This document shows positions 14,775-14,862 of a DNA stretch of 14,862 nucleotides, piece by piece. The first letter of the stretch is position 1, and each line of letters begins with the position of its first letter. The notes under the pieces were generated by a model, which did no database searches, was not told where the DNA came from, and saw only the letters and a program-made list of their open reading frames with translations. The translations under genes and the position numbers were made by a program. The DNA is taken from NCBI GenBank assembly GCA_036939355.1, contig JALLAP010002287.1:1-14862 (forward strand). Reading direction: 5' to 3'. The stretch is from Thalassiosira profunda. Lineage: Eukaryota; Bacillariophyta; Thalassiosirophyceae; Thalassiosirales; Thalassiosiraceae.

Positions 14775-14862
14775 TCACCGACCGCTGTGCTCCGAATCCT
14801 CCTGCAGCCAATCGCTCCTCAAACACTCCAGCCCCGTGGCTCGCTCGTTCGGATCAAAGTCG
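14775..14862 (-). CDS. Protein kinase, last 28 codons (rest lies beyond the window)
   Basis: On the minus strand a frame enters from the window edge and ends at TGA (14777-14775). It reads DFDPNERATGLECLRSDWL plus nine residues. This is kinase subdomain XI, where 'DP-x-x-R-A-T/S-x-x-E-x-L-x-x-x-W' holds the conserved arginine (codon 14843-14841) and closes the catalytic lobe. The wording ERAT-x-x-ECLR-x-x-WL is close to the SRPK branch of CMGC kinases, but CDPK-like or other kinases cannot be excluded from so little sequence. The kinase ends within about ten residues of the domain, so it has almost no C-terminal tail. Confidence 0.7.
   Translation of the reverse strand, partial: DFDPNERATGLECLRSDWLQEDSEHSGR

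Overview
The window looks like nuclear DNA of a unicellular alga, most likely a centric diatom (inference). The evidence is long intron-poor eukaryotic genes on both strands, gene spacing of a few tens to a few hundred bases, no ribosome-binding sites, and protein types common in diatom genomes (MYND-finger proteins, an HMG box with a long internal insert, CCZ1, an SDHAF1-like LYR protein). A single N at 8010 shows this is a draft assembly.

Layout. 3-656 (+) is the 3' end of a MATE transporter. 904-2079 (+) is an HMG-box protein. 2125-4182 (-) is a MYND zinc-finger protein. 4399-9063 is a transposon-like insertion of about 4.67 kb. 9203-9508 (+) is an SDHAF1-like assembly factor. 9894-11368 (-) is an unrecognised gene with an internal duplication and a frame break. 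11463-14345 (-) is a CCZ1-like protein. 14775-14862 (-) is the last 28 codons of a protein kinase.

The main result is the insertion. Its two ends, 4399-4449 and 9013-9063, are perfect 51-bp inverted copies. They are flanked immediately outside by a perfect 10-bp direct repeat, GCCTCCAGCG, at 4389-4398 and 9064-9073. Long terminal inverted repeats with a 10-bp target-site duplication fit a Mutator-like (MULE) DNA transposon. Inside are two convergent genes. The plus-strand gene (5013-6389) has the H-x-D...H...R signature of a 2-oxoglutarate/Fe(II) oxygenase and may be TET/JBP- or AlkB-like. The minus-strand gene (6669-8854) carries a SWIM zinc finger (CxC-x9-CxH), the kind found behind the catalytic domain in MULE transposases, but no DDE domain is visible. 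The minus-strand gene is broken by a 72-bp duplication around the N and by a second frame change. A short array of telomere-type AACCCT units lies between the two genes.

The insertion sits between the divergent MYND and SDHAF1-like genes. Without it and one copy of the duplication, their start codons would be about 345 bp apart, so it appears to have landed in a shared promoter. I could run no database search, so family calls rest on motifs read by eye.
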